The notes: generated by a model not told the origin, from the sequence alone. A stretch of 64,000 bases of DNA from Lolium rigidum (GCF_022539505.1 NC_061511.1:38367144-38431143), one strand, 5' to 3'; shown: positions 36,545-49,130, counted from the first letter of the stretch. Numbers and translations: made by a program.

Positions 36545-38140
36545 GAATAAATGCCTCAGACATTGTTGGTCAACACAAATATTAACATTCAGGGATGGCG
36601 TAAGTGAGACCAAGTCCGATACAAAAGAGATTGATATTTGTGCTATCTTACCAGGCTCACTTACGCCACCCCCAAGTGTACGATTACCAAACATTTCAAT
36701 CATCGGCGCTATCTCGAAGAAAGACCATAATAAACAAATAAGTCCAACTCAAATACGAGCCAACTAGTATCAACTAAATAGCATGCCTCATACTTTATTG
36801 GTCGAAACAAATATTAACATTCCGGGACGGAGTTAGCGAGCCAGGTAGGATGCACAAGAGATTGATATTTGTGCAATCACACAAGGCTCACTAACACCGC
36901 CCCTGAGTGTACGGTGACCAAGCATTTTAATCATCGGCATTTTGAAAATACCAAAGCAAATGAAATGACAAGGGCTTCATACATTGTTGGTCAAAACAAA
37001 TATTAACATTTAGGGATGGGGTAAGTGAGACCAAGTCCGATGCACAAGAGATCGATATTTGTGCTATCTTACCAGGCTCACTTACGCCACCCCCGAGTGT
37101 ATGGTGACCAAGCATTTTAATCATCGGCATTTGGAAAATACCAAAGCAAACGCAATGAAAAGGGCCTCATACTTTGTTGGTCGAAAAAAATATTAACATT
37201 CAGGGATGGGGTCAGCGAAGCCAAGTAGGATGCACAAGAGATTGATATTTGTACCATCACACCAGGTTCACTGGCCCCACCCCAGAGTGTACAAGTGACC
37301 AAACATTCTAATCATCGGTCAATGCAATTAAGAAGTGCCAACTCAAATAAGAGACAAGTAGCTAGTATGAACTAAATGGAATGCCTCATACATTGTTGGT
37401 CGAAACAAATATGAACATTCCGGGATGGCATCAGCAAGGCCAGGTAGGATGCACAAGAGATTGATATTTGTGCCATCACACCAGGCTCACTGGCATCACC
37501 CCGGAGTGTATAGTTGACCGAACATTCTAATCATCGGCACTAAAATGGAAGAAAGAGCCAAGTTGTATCAACTAGATAGCATATGCCTCATACTTTGTTC
37601 ATCGAAACAAATATGAACATTCCGGGATGGCGTTAGTGAGGCCAGGTAGGATGCACAAGAGATTGATATTTGTGCAATCACACCAGGCTCACTGGCGTCA
37701 CCCTGGAGTGTACAGTTGACGGAACATTCTAATCATCAGCACTAAAATGGAAGAAAGAGCCAAGTGGTATCAACTATATAGCATATGCCTCATACTTTGT
37801 TGGTCAAAACAAATATCAACATTCAGGGATGCGTCAGCGAGGCCAGATAGGATGCACAAGAGATTGCTATTTGTGCCATCACACCAGGCTCGCTGGCACC
37901 ACCCTCGAGTGTACGCGTGACCAAACATTCTAATCATCGGCATATAAAATGGAAAAAAGAGCCAAGTGGTATCTCAACTAGATATCATATGCCTCATATT
38001 TTGTTGGTCGAAACAAATATTCACATTCCGGGATGGCGTAAGCGAAGCCTAGTAGGATGCACAACAAATTGATATTTGCGCGATCACACCAGGTTCACTC
38101 ACGCCACCCCAGAGAGTAGTGATCGACCAAACATTCCAAT
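36545..38140 (+). repeat. Eight tandem units of ~190-230 bp inside the CACTA element
   Basis: Each unit has GCCTCATACTTTGTTGGTCG, then AACAAATATTAACATTC(A/C)GGGATGG, then GATGCACAAGAGATTGATAT, a (C/A)CAGGCTCACT segment and AATCATCGGC. Units begin near 36555, 36785, 36975, 37165, 37385, 37585, 37790 and 37990. The two halves of each unit are partly inverted (GGGATGG...AG and CT...CCACCCC). No coding function is visible. Confidence 0.88.
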
Positions 38141-38244
38141 CATCGGCAAGTACAAAAACACCACCAAACCAGCAACCATGGTGACATAAGTAAAGATGCT
38201 CAAACACACATAGCATGGAGCAGATGCTCTAAAGGGATTATTCA

Positions 38245-38750
38245 TCACTTGGTATAAACCAAGAGATTATTCATCACTTGGTTTTTTAAAAACCACCAGA
38301 AACTGTCCATTTGAGAGCACAACAACAGCACAACAGCATCCAGATCGAGCACAACAGCATCCAGAGCACAACAGCAACACATCCAGAGCAGGGGTAGAGG
38401 AAGAGGGAGGGGAGGGGAGAGGCGGAGCTCACCTACGACAGGGGAGGAGGAGGTTGACGACGACGGAAGGGGTGGAGGAGGAGGAGGACGTGGCGGCTCC
38501 TCCTCCTTGACGCGGCACCTGCCCCTCCTCCTTGATGCGGCGGCCCCTCCTCTTCCACGCCGCAGCGGCTTGTGCTGCTGGTGGCGGGGATGGGTGGAGC
38601 GTGGCGGCATGCGGCCATCACGGAGGAAGGCGGCGGCGACGACGATGGCGAAGGTAGCGCTCACCATGGAAGGCGGCAGCGGTAGGGAGAGGAAGAGGGG
38701 TGGAGGAGGAAGGCGTACGGGCGGGGGAGGGGGTACAGCATGATATAAAA
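38245..38750 (+). other. Purine-rich, GC-rich interior of the CACTA element
   Basis: Long GGAGGAGG/GAGGAAGAGG tracts produce ORFs on both strands. No family is recognisable, so they are treated as non-coding. Confidence 0.6.
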
Positions 38751-38784
38751 GGCGCTATTTCTGTGGCGCACCAGCACAAGTGCA

Positions 38785-40377
38785 TGATACGTCTCCGACG
38801 TATCGATAATTTCTTATGTTCCATGCCACATTATTGATGTTATCTACATGTTTTATGCACACTTTATGTCATATTCGTGCATTTTCTGGAACTAACCTAT
38901 TAACAAGATGCCGAAGTGCCGCTGTCTGTTTTCTGCTGTTTTTGGTTTCGTAAATCCTAGTAAGGAAATATTCTCGGAATTGGACGAAATCAAAGCCCAG
39001 GGGCCTATTTTTCCACGAAGCTTCCGAAGTCCGAAGACGAAACGAAGAGGGGCCACGGGGTGGCCAAACCCTAGGCGGCGCGGCCCCACCCCCGGCCGCG
39101 CCGGCCTATGGTCCGGGCCCCTCGCGCCGCCTCTTGACCTACCCTTCCGCCTACTTAAAGCCTCCGTGACGAAACCCCCGCACCGAGAGCCACGATACGG
39201 AAAACCTTCCGAGACGCCGCCAACGCCGATCCCATCTCGGGGATCCAGAGATCGCCTCCGGCACCCTGCCGGAGAGGGGAATCATCTCCCGGAGGACTCT
39301 ACGCCGCCATGGTCGCCTCCGGTGTGATGTGTGAGTAGTCTACCCCTGGACTATGGGTCCATAGCAGTAGCTAGATGGTTGTCTTCTCCCCGTTGTGCTA
39401 TCATTGTCGGATCTTGTGAGCTGCCTAACATGATCAAGATCATCTATCTGTAATTCTATATGTTGCGTTTGTTGGGATCCGATGAATAGAGAATACTTGT
39501 TATGTTGATTATCAAAGTTATATCTACGTGTTGTTTATGATCTTGCATGCTTCTCGTTACTAGTAGATGCTCTGGCCAAGTAGATGCTTGTAACTCCAAG
39601 AGGGAGTACTTATGCTCGATAGTGGGTTCATGCCTCGCATTGACACCGGGACAAGTGACGTAAAGTTCTAAGGTTGTGTTGTGTTGTTGCCACTAGGGAT
39701 AAAACATTGATGCTATGTCTAAGGATGTAGTTGTTGATTACATTATGCACCATACTTAATGCAATTGTCTCGTTGCTTTGCAACTTAATACTCGGAGGGG
39801 GTTCGGATGATAACTCGAAGGTGGACTTTTTAGGCATAGATGCAGCTTGGATGGCGGTCTATGTACTTTGTCGTAATGCCCAATTAAATCTCACTATAAT
39901 CATCATGATATGTATGTGCATTGTCATGCTCTCTTTATTTGTCAATTGCCCAACCGTAATTTGTTCACCCAACATGCTCGTTTGTCTTATGGGAGAGACA
40001 CCTCTAGTGAACTCGTGGATCCCGGTCCAATTCTCTTTACCGAAATACAATCTATCGCAATACTTGTTCTACTCGTTTTCTCGCAAACAATCATCTTCCA
40101 TACAATACGGTTAATCCTTTGTTACAGCAAGCCGGTGAGATTGACAACCTCACCGTTTCGTTGGGGCAAAGTACTTTGGTTGTGTTGTGCAGGTTCCACG
40201 TTGGCGCCGAATCCCCGGTGTTGCGCCGCACTACATCCCGCCGCCATCAACCTTCGACGTGCTTCTTGACTCCTACCGGTTCGATAAACCTTGGTTTCTT
40301 ACTGAGGGAAACTTGCTGCTGTACGCATCACACCTTCCACTTGGGGTTCCCAACGAGCGTGTGCTTACGCGTCATCA
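38785..40377 (+). repeat. 5' LTR of B2 (1,593 bp)
   Basis: It starts TGATACGTCTCCGACGTATC and ends TTACGCGTCATCA. It is a diverged subtype of the B1 LTR (for example TGTCATATTCGTGCATTTTC in place of the TGTCATTATTATGCG stretch). Confidence 0.94.
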
Positions 40378-40388
40378 AGCTAAATTTC

Positions 40389-40406
40389 TGGCGCCGTTGC
40401 CGGGGA
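40389..40406 (+). other. Primer binding site of B2
   Basis: TGGCGCCGTTGCCGGGGA, 11 bp after the LTR, identical to B1. Confidence 0.85.
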
Positions 40407-40631
40407 GATCAAGACACGCTGCAAGGGGAGTCTCCACTTCTCAATCTCTTTACTTTGTTTTTGTCTTGCTTAGTTTTATTTACTACTTTGTTTGTTGCAC
40501 TAAATCAAAATACAAAAAAATTAGTTGCTAGTTTTACTTTATTTGCTATCTTGTTTGCTATATCAAAAACACAAAAAAATTAGTTTACTTGCATTTACTT
40601 TATCTAGTTTGTTTTATTTACTGTTGCTAAA

Positions 40632-42752
40632 ATGGCCAACGCTGAAAATACTAAGTTGTGTGACTTCACAACCACGAATAATAATGATTTCTTATGCACA
40701 CCTATTGCTCCACCTGCTACTACAGCAGAATTCTCTGAAATTAAACCTCGCTTTATCGAATCTTGTTATGCGAGAGCAATTTTCCGGTGTTAGTTCCGAT
40801 GATGCTCGCTGCCCATCTTAATAATTTTGTTGAACTATGTGAAATGCAAAAATATAAAGATGTAGATGGTGATATTATTAAACTAAAATTGTTCCCTTTC
40901 TCATTAAGAGGAAGAGCTAAAGATTGGTTGCTATCTCTCGCCTAGGAATAGTATTGATTCATGGACTAAATGCAAGGATGCTTTTATTGGTAGATATTAT
41001 CCCCCTGCTAAAATTATATCTTTGAGGAGTAGCATAATGAATTTTAAACAATTAGATACTGAACATGTTGCTCAAGCTTGGGAAAGAATGAAATCTCTCG
41101 GTTAAAAATTGCCCAACCCATGGACTCGACTACTTGGATGATCATCCAAACCTTCTATGCAGGACTAAATTTTTCTTCGCGGAATTTATTGGATTCAGCT
41201 GCTGGAGGTACCTTTATGTCCATCACTCTTGGTGAGGCAACAAAGCTTCTTGATAATATGATGATCAACTACTCTGAATGGCACACGGAAAGAGCTCCAC
41301 AAGGTAAGAAGGTAAATTCCGTCGAAGAAACCTCTTCCTTGAGTGATAAGATTGATGCTATTATGTCTATGCTTGTGAATGATAGGACTAATATTGATCC
41401 TAATAATGTTCCATTAGCTTCATTGGTTGCACAAGAAGAACATGTTGATGTAAACTTCATTAAAAATAATAATTTCAACAAGCAATGCTTACCTGAACAA
41501 TTCTAGTAACAACTATAGGCCATATCCTTATAATAATGGCAACAGCTATGGTAATTCTTATGGGAATTCTTACAACAATAATAGGAGTTCACCCCCTGGA
41601 CTTGAAGCCATGCTTAAAGAATTTATTAGTACGCAAACTGCTTTTAACAAATCTGTTGAAGAAAAGCTTGGGAAAATTGATATACTTGCTTCTAAAGTCG
41701 ATAGTCTTGCTGCTGATGTTGATCTTTTGAAATCAAAAGTTTTGCCTAATGAAAATTATCATAATAAAATTACTACTACAGCAAATGCTATTCAAGTTAG
41801 AATTAATGAGAATATAAGATTAATGGCTGAACTGCGTGCTAGGTGGGATAGAGAAGAAAATGAAAAACTAGCTAAAGAGAAGAATGTAGCTAAAGTTTGG
41901 ACTATTACCACCACTAGTAATGCTAATGCTACACATGTTGCTGCACCTCCTACTAATACTAATAAAAGAATTGGTGTTAGCAATGTTTCCACTTCTAATG
42001 CAAAGCGCGAAAAACTGCTCCGAAACCGCTAAAACCGCTGAAATTGCTTGTCATAAAGCCGCTGAAATTTTTTCCAACATTGGGGATGATGATCCCATTG
42101 CTTTAGATTATAATGGTTTGAATTTTGATGATTGCCACATCTCTGAAGTTATAAAGTTCTTGCAAAAACTTGCTAAAAGTCCTAATGCTAGTGCTATAAA
42201 TTTGGCTTTTACACATCATATTACAAATGCTCTCATAAAAGCTAGAGAAGAGAAACTAGAGCGTGAAGCCTCTATTCCTAAAAAGCTAGAGGATGGTTGG
42301 GAGCCCATCATTAAGATGAAGGTTAAAGATTTTGATTGTAATGCTTTATGTGATCTTGGTGCAAGTATTTCTGTTATGTCTAAGAAAATTTATGATATGC
42401 TTGACTTGCCACCGCTGAAAAATTGTTATTTGGATGTTAATCTTGCTGATCATTCTACAAAGAAACCTTTGGGGAAAGTTGATAATGTTCGCATTACCGT
42501 TAACAATAACCTTGTCCCCGTTGATTTTGTTGTCTTGGATATTGAATGCAATGCATCTTGTCCCATTATATTGGGAAGACCTTTTCTTCGAACTGTTGGT
42601 GCTATTATTGATATGAAGGAAGGTAATATAAAATATTAATTTCCTCTCAAGAAAGGTATGGAACACTTCCCTAGAAAGAGAATGAAGGTACCTTTTGATT
42701 CTATTATGAGAACAAATTATGATGTTGACACCTCGTCTCTCGATAATACTTG
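40632..42752 (+). pseudogene. B2 gag-protease ORF, frameshifted
   Basis: ATG 40632 (MANAENTKLCDF) opens the same Gag-protease coding region as in B1. Gag motifs FPFSLRGRAKDWLLSL and YAGLNFSSRNLLDSAAGG are clear. Breaks occur near 40787-40805, 40943, 41098, 41130, 41480 and 42020, mostly next to CTG/CTCG differences. The protease region (41920-42639) is open over 239 codons, longer than in B1: CDLGASISVMSKKIYDMLDL, ILGRPFLRTVGAII. A TAA at 42637-42639 (after NIKY) stands where B1 has CAA. Sequence similarity continues to about 42752. Confidence 0.88.
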
Positions 42753-45352
42753 ATACACACTTTCTGCGCCTAGCTGAAAGGCGTTAAAGAAAAGCGCTTA
42801 TGGGAGACAACCCATGTTTTTTTTACCTACAGTACTTTGTTTTTATTTTGTGTCTTGGAAGTTGTTTACTACTGTAGCAACCTCTCCTTATCTTAGTTTT
42901 GTGTTTTGTTGTGCCAAGTTAAGCCGTTGATAGAAAAGTAAGTACTAGATTTGGATTACTGCGCAGTTCCAGATTTCTTTGCTGTCACGAATCTGGGTCC
43001 ACCTCCCTGTAGGTAGCTCAGAAAATTAAGCCAATTTACGTGCATGATCCTCAGATATGTACGCAACTTTCATTCAATTTGAGCATTTTCATTTGAGCAA
43101 GTCTGGTGCCATTTTAAAATTCGTCAATACGAACTGTTCTGTTTTGACAGATTCTGCCTTTTATTTCGCATTGCCTCTTTTGCTATGTTGGATGAATTTC
43201 TTTGATCCATTAATGTCCAGTAGCATTATGCAATGTTCAGAAGTGTTAAGAATGATTGTGTCACCTCTGAATATGTTAATTTTTATTGTGCACTAACCCT
43301 CTAATGAGTTGTTTCGAGTTTGGTGTGGAGGAAGTTTTCAAGGATCAAGAGAGGAGTATGATGCAACATGATCAAGGAGAGTGAAAGCTCTAAGCTTGGG
43401 GATGCCCCGGTGGTTCACCCCTGCATATATTAAGAAGACTCAAGCGTTTAAGCTTGGGGATGCCCAAGGCATCCCCTTCTTCATCGACAACATTATCAGG
43501 TTCCTCCCCGAAACTATATTTTTATTCCATCACATCTTATGTGCTTTTTCTTGGAGCGTCGGTTTGTTTTTGTTTTTTGTTTTGTTTGAATAAAATGGAT
43601 CCTAGCATTCACTTTATGGGAGAGAGACACGCTCCGCTGTAGCATATGGACAAGTATGTCCTTGGTTTCTACTCATAGTATTCATGGCGAAGTTTCTCCT
43701 TCGTTAAATTGTTATATGGTTGGAATTGGAAAATGATACATGTAGTTATTGCTATTAATGTCTTGGGTAATGTGATACTTGGCAATTGTTGTGCTCATGA
43801 TTAAGCTCTTGCATCATATGCTTTGCACCCACTAATGAAGAAATACATAGAGCATGCTAAAATTTGGTTTGCATATTTGGTTTCTCTAAGGTCTAGATAA
43901 TTTCTAGTATTGAGTTTGAACAACAAGGAAGATGGTGTAGAGTCTTATAATCTTTTCGATATGTCTTTTATGTGAGTTTTGCTGCACCGGTTCATCCTTG
44001 TGTTTGTTTCAAATAAGCCTTGCTAGCCTAAACCTTGTATCGAGAGGGAATACTTCTCATGCATCCAAAATACTTGAGCCAACCACTATGCCATTTGTGT
44101 CCACCATACCTACCTACTACATGGTATTTTTCCGCCATTCCAAAGTAAATTGCTTGAGTGCTACCTTTAAAATTCCATCATTCACCTTTGCAATATATAG
44201 CTCATGGGACAAATAGCTTAAAAACTATTGTGGTATTGAATATGTAATTATGCACTTTATCTCTTATTAAGTTGCTTGTTGTGCGATAACCATGTTCACT
44301 GGGGACGCCATCAACTATTCATTGTTGAATTTCATGTGAGTTGCTATGCATGTCCGTCTTGTCCGAAGTAAGAGAGATCTACCACCTTATGGTTAAGCAT
44401 GCATAATGTTAGAGAAGAACATTGGGCCGCTAACTAAAGCCATGATCCATGGTGGAAGTTTCAGTTTTGGACATATATCCTCAATCTCAAATGAGAAAAT
44501 TATTAATTGTTGTTACATGCTTATGCATAAAAGAGGAGTCCATTATCTCGTTGTCTATGTTGTCCCGGTATGGATGTCTAAGTTGAAGAATAATCAATAG
44601 CGAGAAATCCAATGCGAGCTTTCTCCTTAGACCTTTGTACAGGCGGCATAGAGGTACCCCTTTGTGACACTTGGTAAAAACATGTGCATTGTGATGATCC
44701 GGTAGTCCAAGCTAATTAGGACAAGGTGCGGGCACTATTAGTACACTATGCATGAGGCTTGCAACTTATAAGATATAATTTACATGATGCATATGCTTTA
44801 TTACTACCGTTGACAAAATTGTTTCATGTTTTCAAAATCAAAGCTCTAGCACAAATATAGCAATCAATGCTTTTCCTCTATGGAGGACCATTCTTTTACT
44901 TTCAATGTTGAGTCGGTTCACCTATTTCTCTCCACCTCAAGAAGCAAACACTTGTGTGAACTGTGCATTGATTCCTACATACTTGCTTATTGCACTTATT
45001 ATATTACTCTATGTTGACAATATCCATGAGATATACATGTTACAAGTTGAAAGCAACCGCTGAAACTTAATCTTCTTTTGTGTTGCTTCAATGCCTTTAC
45101 TTTGAATTATTGCTTTATGAGTTAACTCTTATGCAAGACTTTATTGATGCTTGTCTTGAAGTGCTATTCATGAAAAGTCTTTGCTTTATGATTCACTTGT
45201 TTACTCATGTCATATACATTGTTTTGATCGCTGCATTCACTACATATGCTTTACAAATAGTATGATCAAGATTATGATGGCATGTCACTCCAGAAATTAT
45301 CTGTGTTATCGTTTTACCTGCTCGGGACGAGCAGAACTAAGCTTGGGGATGC
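42753..45352 (+). other. Non-coding 3' interior of B2
   Basis: No pol domains are found. The AAGCTTGGGGATGC motif occurs near 43392, 43450 and just before the 3' LTR (about 45340). The block 44170-44825 is unrelated to the equivalent part of B1. Confidence 0.8.
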
Positions 45353-46944
45353 TGATACGTCTCCGACGTATCGATAATTTTTTATGTTCCATGCCACATT
45401 ATTGATGTTATCTACATGTTTTATGCACACTTTATGTCATATTCGTGCATTTTCTGGAACTAACCTATTAACAAGATGCCGAAGTGCCGGTTGTTGTTTT
45501 CTGCTGTTTTTGGTTTCAGAAATCCTAGTAAGGAAATATTCTCGGAATTGGACGAAATCAAAGCCCAGGGGCCTATTTTTCCACGAAGCTTCCAGAAGTC
45601 CGAAGACGAAACGAAGAGGGGCCACGGGGTGGCCAAACCCTAGGGCGGCGCGGCCCACCCCCGGCCGCGCCGGCCTATGGTCCGGGCCCCTCGCGCCGCC
45701 TCTTGACCTACCCTTCCGCCTACTTAAAGCCTCCGTGACGAAACCCCCGGCACCGAGAGCCACGATACGGAAAACCTTCCGGAGACGCCGCCAACGCCGA
45801 TCCCATCTCGGGGATCCAGGAGATCGCCTCCGGCACCCTGCCGGAGAGGGGAATCATCTCCCGGAGGACTCTACGCCGCCATGGTCGCCTCCGGTGTGAT
45901 GTGTGAGTAGTCTACCCCTGGACTATGGGTCCATAGCAGTAGCTAGATGGTTGTCTTCTCCCCATTGTGCTATCATTGTCGGATCTTGTGAGCTGCCTAA
46001 CATGATCAAGATCATCTATTTGTAATTCTATATGTTGCGTTTGTTGGGATCCGATGAATAGAGAATACTTGTTATGTTGATTATCAAAGTTATATCTACG
46101 TGTTGTTTATGATCTTGCATGCTTTCCGTTACTAGTAGATGCTCCGGCCAAGTAGATGCTTGTAACTCCAAGAGGGAGTACTTATGCTCGATAGTGGGTT
46201 CATGCCCGCATTGACACCTGGGACGATGATGTAAAGTTCTAAGGTTGTGTTGTGCTCGTTGCCACTAGGGATAAAACATTGATGCTATGTCTAAGGATGT
46301 AGTTGTTGATTACATTACGCACCATACTTAATGCAATTGTCCGTTGCTTTGCAACTTAATAATGGAGGGGTTCGGATGATAACTCTGAAGGTGGACTTTT
46401 TAGGCATAGATGCGCTTGGATGGCGGTCTATGTACTTTGTCGTAATGCCCAATTAAATCTCACTATAATCATCATGATATGTATGTGCATTGTCATGCTC
46501 TCTTTATTTGTCAATTGCCCAACTGTAATTTGTTCACCCAACATGCTGTTTGTCTTATGGGAGAGACACCTCTAGTGAACTGTGGACCCCGGTCCAATTC
46601 TCTTTACTCGAAATACAATCTACCGCAATACTTGTTCTACTGTTTTCTGCAAACAATCATCTTCCACACAATACGGTTAATCCTTTGTTACAGCAAGCCG
46701 GTGAGATTGACAACCTCCCTGTTTCGTTGGGGCAAAGTACTTTGGTTGTGTTGTGCAGGTTCCACGTTGGCGCCGGAATCCCAGGTGTTGCGCCGCACTA
46801 CATCCCGCCGCCATCAACCTTCGACGTGCTTCTTGACTCCTACTGGTTCGATAAACCTTGGTTTCTTACTGAGGGAAACTTGCTGCTGTACGCATCACAC
46901 CTTCCACTTAGGGTTCCCAACGAGCGTGTGCTTACGCGTCATCA
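45353..46944 (+). repeat. 3' LTR of B2 (1,592 bp)
   Basis: Full-length match to 38785-40377, ending CGTCATCA. Many differences from the 5' LTR are at CTG/CAG/CCG triplets (CTTCCAGAAG versus CTTCCGAAG; AACTCTGAAGG versus AACTCGAAGG). Confidence 0.94.
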
Positions 46945-47293
46945 TTGCACCACAGAATCAATTATTTCTGTGGCGCACCAGAACCAGTGCGCCACAGAAA
47001 CAATTATTTCTGTGGCGCACACAGACCTATGCGCCACAGAAATAACGACACCAATTATTGGTGGTGGCAGGATGTGGGACCCACCTTATTTCTGTGACGC
47101 ATGGTCTAGTGGTGCGCCACAAAAATAAGCTATTTTTATGGCGCACCATGTCTGGTGCGCCACAAAAAAAACTTTCTGTGGCGCATGGTTGACTAGTGCA
47201 CCACAAAACTAAGATCTCGCCTATAAGGCTTTTCCTACTAATGTGCAAATAGTGTAGATGCTTTGTTTTGCTAGCTCTTCTTCCTTTTCATAG

Positions 47294-47326
47294 GTCGTCA
47301 GGGCTAAGCCTTTGTTATTGGAGGGT
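47294..47326 (+). pseudogene. Start of a second lectin-kinase exon 2
   Basis: CTTCTTCCTTTTCATAG and then GTCGTCAGGGC...GTTATTGGAGG match the intron 1 acceptor and first codons of exon 2 of the lectin kinase at 30360-30405. A TAA replaces the Gln codon after RQG. A Copia LTR cuts the exon after about 33 bp. This is the remnant of a tandem duplicate. Confidence 0.75.
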
Positions 47327-47860
47327 TGTTAGTGTCAGTGATGTATAGATCCCTTTACTATATATTTTCACTGTACGAGGAGCTTCTCTGCATATTGTAA
47401 CACTTGTACATGTACTAACTTTTGGCCCACAGTGAATACTAGTTGCTCATTCACAATATGGTATCAGATCTTCTGGTTTAGCTCTTTGCACGCTGCAACT
47501 CCGTGCTTGATTCGTGCCGCCGCTGATGATCTTTTCGGCCGTCGCTGCTCCACTTTCTCCTTTCTCTCCTGTTCTTGTCGGGATCCATTTTCGTTGGTTT
47601 TGAGCTCCACATCGAGCTCCAAATCGAGCTCCTGTTGCCGGTCAAGCCCCGGCCACCACTGCCCCGGCCGACCTCATCCTCTCTGGCCGTCCCGTCTCCG
47701 GCCGGCACCCGTCCCGGTCGCCTCGTCCCCGGCCGGCCCTGATCTGGCCGGCTCCGCCCCTGGCCGGATCTGTCCCGGCCTCCTCTGCTCCCGGCAGCCC
47801 CCTATGCGGCCCGATCTGGCCGGGCCTGCTCCAAATCTAGATCTTGCCAAAAAAAAAAAT
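47327..47860 (+). mobile_element. Short-LTR Copia fragment: LTR, primer site, leader
   Basis: A 129-bp LTR-like segment (TGTTAGTGTCAG...CTCATTCACA, 47327-47455) is followed after 3 bp by TGGTATCAGA, the tRNA-Met primer site typical of Ty1/Copia. A C/T-rich leader follows to about 47860. No Gag or pol is present, so the element is truncated. Confidence 0.75.
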
Positions 47861-48940
47861 TGTTGCATGGTTGTCCATATGGGATGAATTTGGACATCTG
47901 GCAGAATCGCAATAAGAGAGCTGCCTCATAAAGATAAATATGTGTATTTAAAACTGAAGAGGTGACATCTCAGAATCTGTTCTGCGGTCGTCAGCATTTG
48001 GGGACTAATATGAATCCCAGGTGGTGGTGGCTTCAGGAGAGTAGCAATCGGACAGGAGTAAATTCAATACCTTAGTGAAGCTAACGCCCTGGAATATCTG
48101 ACACCAATATAACGGACATGCATGTCTTCAGAAACGAGCACAAAACATGCATATCATCTCGCAGATTATAACATATGCGATCCCGTGTGTGTTGGCTAGC
48201 CGGGGTCGTTTCAGTGTCTCCATGGTTGTAGATGCAGGCTAGTTACATCGTAGACTCTCTTTTATGTGAAGGTGAGACTAGTTTCTAGTAGTTTTGCTAG
48301 TTTCTTTATTGAACAATGATATATGTGCTGTATCTGTGTTGGTCGTGTACTCTGGCCTTTGGGAGGTTTTTTTCTATCTATTTATTCACATACGGCTCTC
48401 CTCCATGGTTCGGAAAAAAATACACTGTCAAGTTGGAAACACAGATGGAATCAAAATGTCATGCATGTTTTGTGTTCTGAATGTTACACAGGGATTCAAG
48501 TACATTGATTCTAGATACATCCATATTACAATCAATTAATATGAACCGGAGGGAGTACCAAATTTCTCTCCTTATGCAGTGCCTCAAAAAAGTACGATGA
48601 ACCAAAGACCTAGAAGGAAACAAGCATTTTTAGAATCCTTCGAATCAAAGAGGCACCTAGGACATTATTCTGGATATTGTAGAGAATGAAATTTCATATG
48701 CAAGAGTTGATGTTCAATGTCACTCTCCCAAATAAGATGAATATAATAGCATGGACGGCTAGCATTACGGGTCTATTAACAAGAGTAGTTCCTCCGAGAA
48801 CTCGTGTAGTTGATGCACTAGGTTAAACCCCACATCTGTATCAAAATGATGCACACCACCTATTTATATTAAAATTGAAAATATGGCCACCAACTAGGTA
48901 ACATAGAAATTTATGATAGAGAAGTAACAAGGTATGGAAC
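47861..48940. other. Intergenic, no gene recognised; one Stowaway end
   Basis: AATATGAACCGGAGGGAGTA (48539-48558) is one end of a Stowaway MITE; the other end was not found. The rest has no supported feature. Confidence 0.45.
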
Positions 48941-48949
48941 TTACATCTA

Positions 48950-49130
48950 CGACACTTTTTTTGGTAGTGTGCCAGGCACACACGCGACTAGTACCTGCCA
49001 TACTAGTCGTGTGCCGGGTACACACGCGACCAGTAGGTGCTTACCACTGGAGAGGCACCACTAGCGGGCCAAGGCATGCGACTCATACCCAAATTTGGCA
49101 CACGACTGGTAGGCTATTATTTACTAGTGT
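48950..49130. repeat. CACTA-like subterminal repeat block
   Basis: CACTTTTTTTGGTAGTGTGCC on the left and GGCTATTATTTACTAGTG on the right bracket alternating GTGTGCC(A/G)GG, ACACACGCGAC and ACTAGT words. It resembles a deleted CACTA element, but no target duplication was seen. Confidence 0.45.

Larger units (their letters stand above)
38785..46944 (+). mobile_element. Complete non-autonomous Athila-like LTR retrotransposon B2, nested in CACTA
   Basis: LTRs lie at 38785-40377 and 45353-46944. The flanks GTGCA (38780-38784) and TTGCA (46945-46949) match at four of five bases. Removing B2 restores a CACTA subterminal GTGCACCACAG word. The interior codes for Gag and a protease-like domain only. 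Compared with B1 it has a different non-coding block at about 44170-44825. Confidence 0.93.
35944..47243. mobile_element. Non-autonomous CACTA transposon, split by B2
   Basis: Ends CACTAGTAGGGAAAGCC (35944) and GGCTTTTCCTACTAATG (to 47243) are inverted repeats. The 3-bp duplication TGC lies at 35941-35943 and 47244-47246. Subterminal GGTGCGCCACAG / CTGTGGCGCACC words are dense in 35970-36150 and 46950-47210. B2 occupies 38785-46944, leaving about 3.1 kb of CACTA DNA. No transposase (TNPA/TNPD-like) frame is seen. Confidence 0.9.

Noticed and set aside
36545..38140. Regularly spaced repeats resembling a CRISPR array
   Set aside because: Units are ~200 bp without unique spacers and lie in a plant CACTA element.
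38245..38824. GC-rich ORFs on both strands in the CACTA interior
   Set aside because: Purine-tract composition, no domains, no start context or conservation visible.
47432..47887. 151-codon Ser/Pro-rich ORF
   Set aside because: It is the C/T-rich leader of a Copia element after its primer site.
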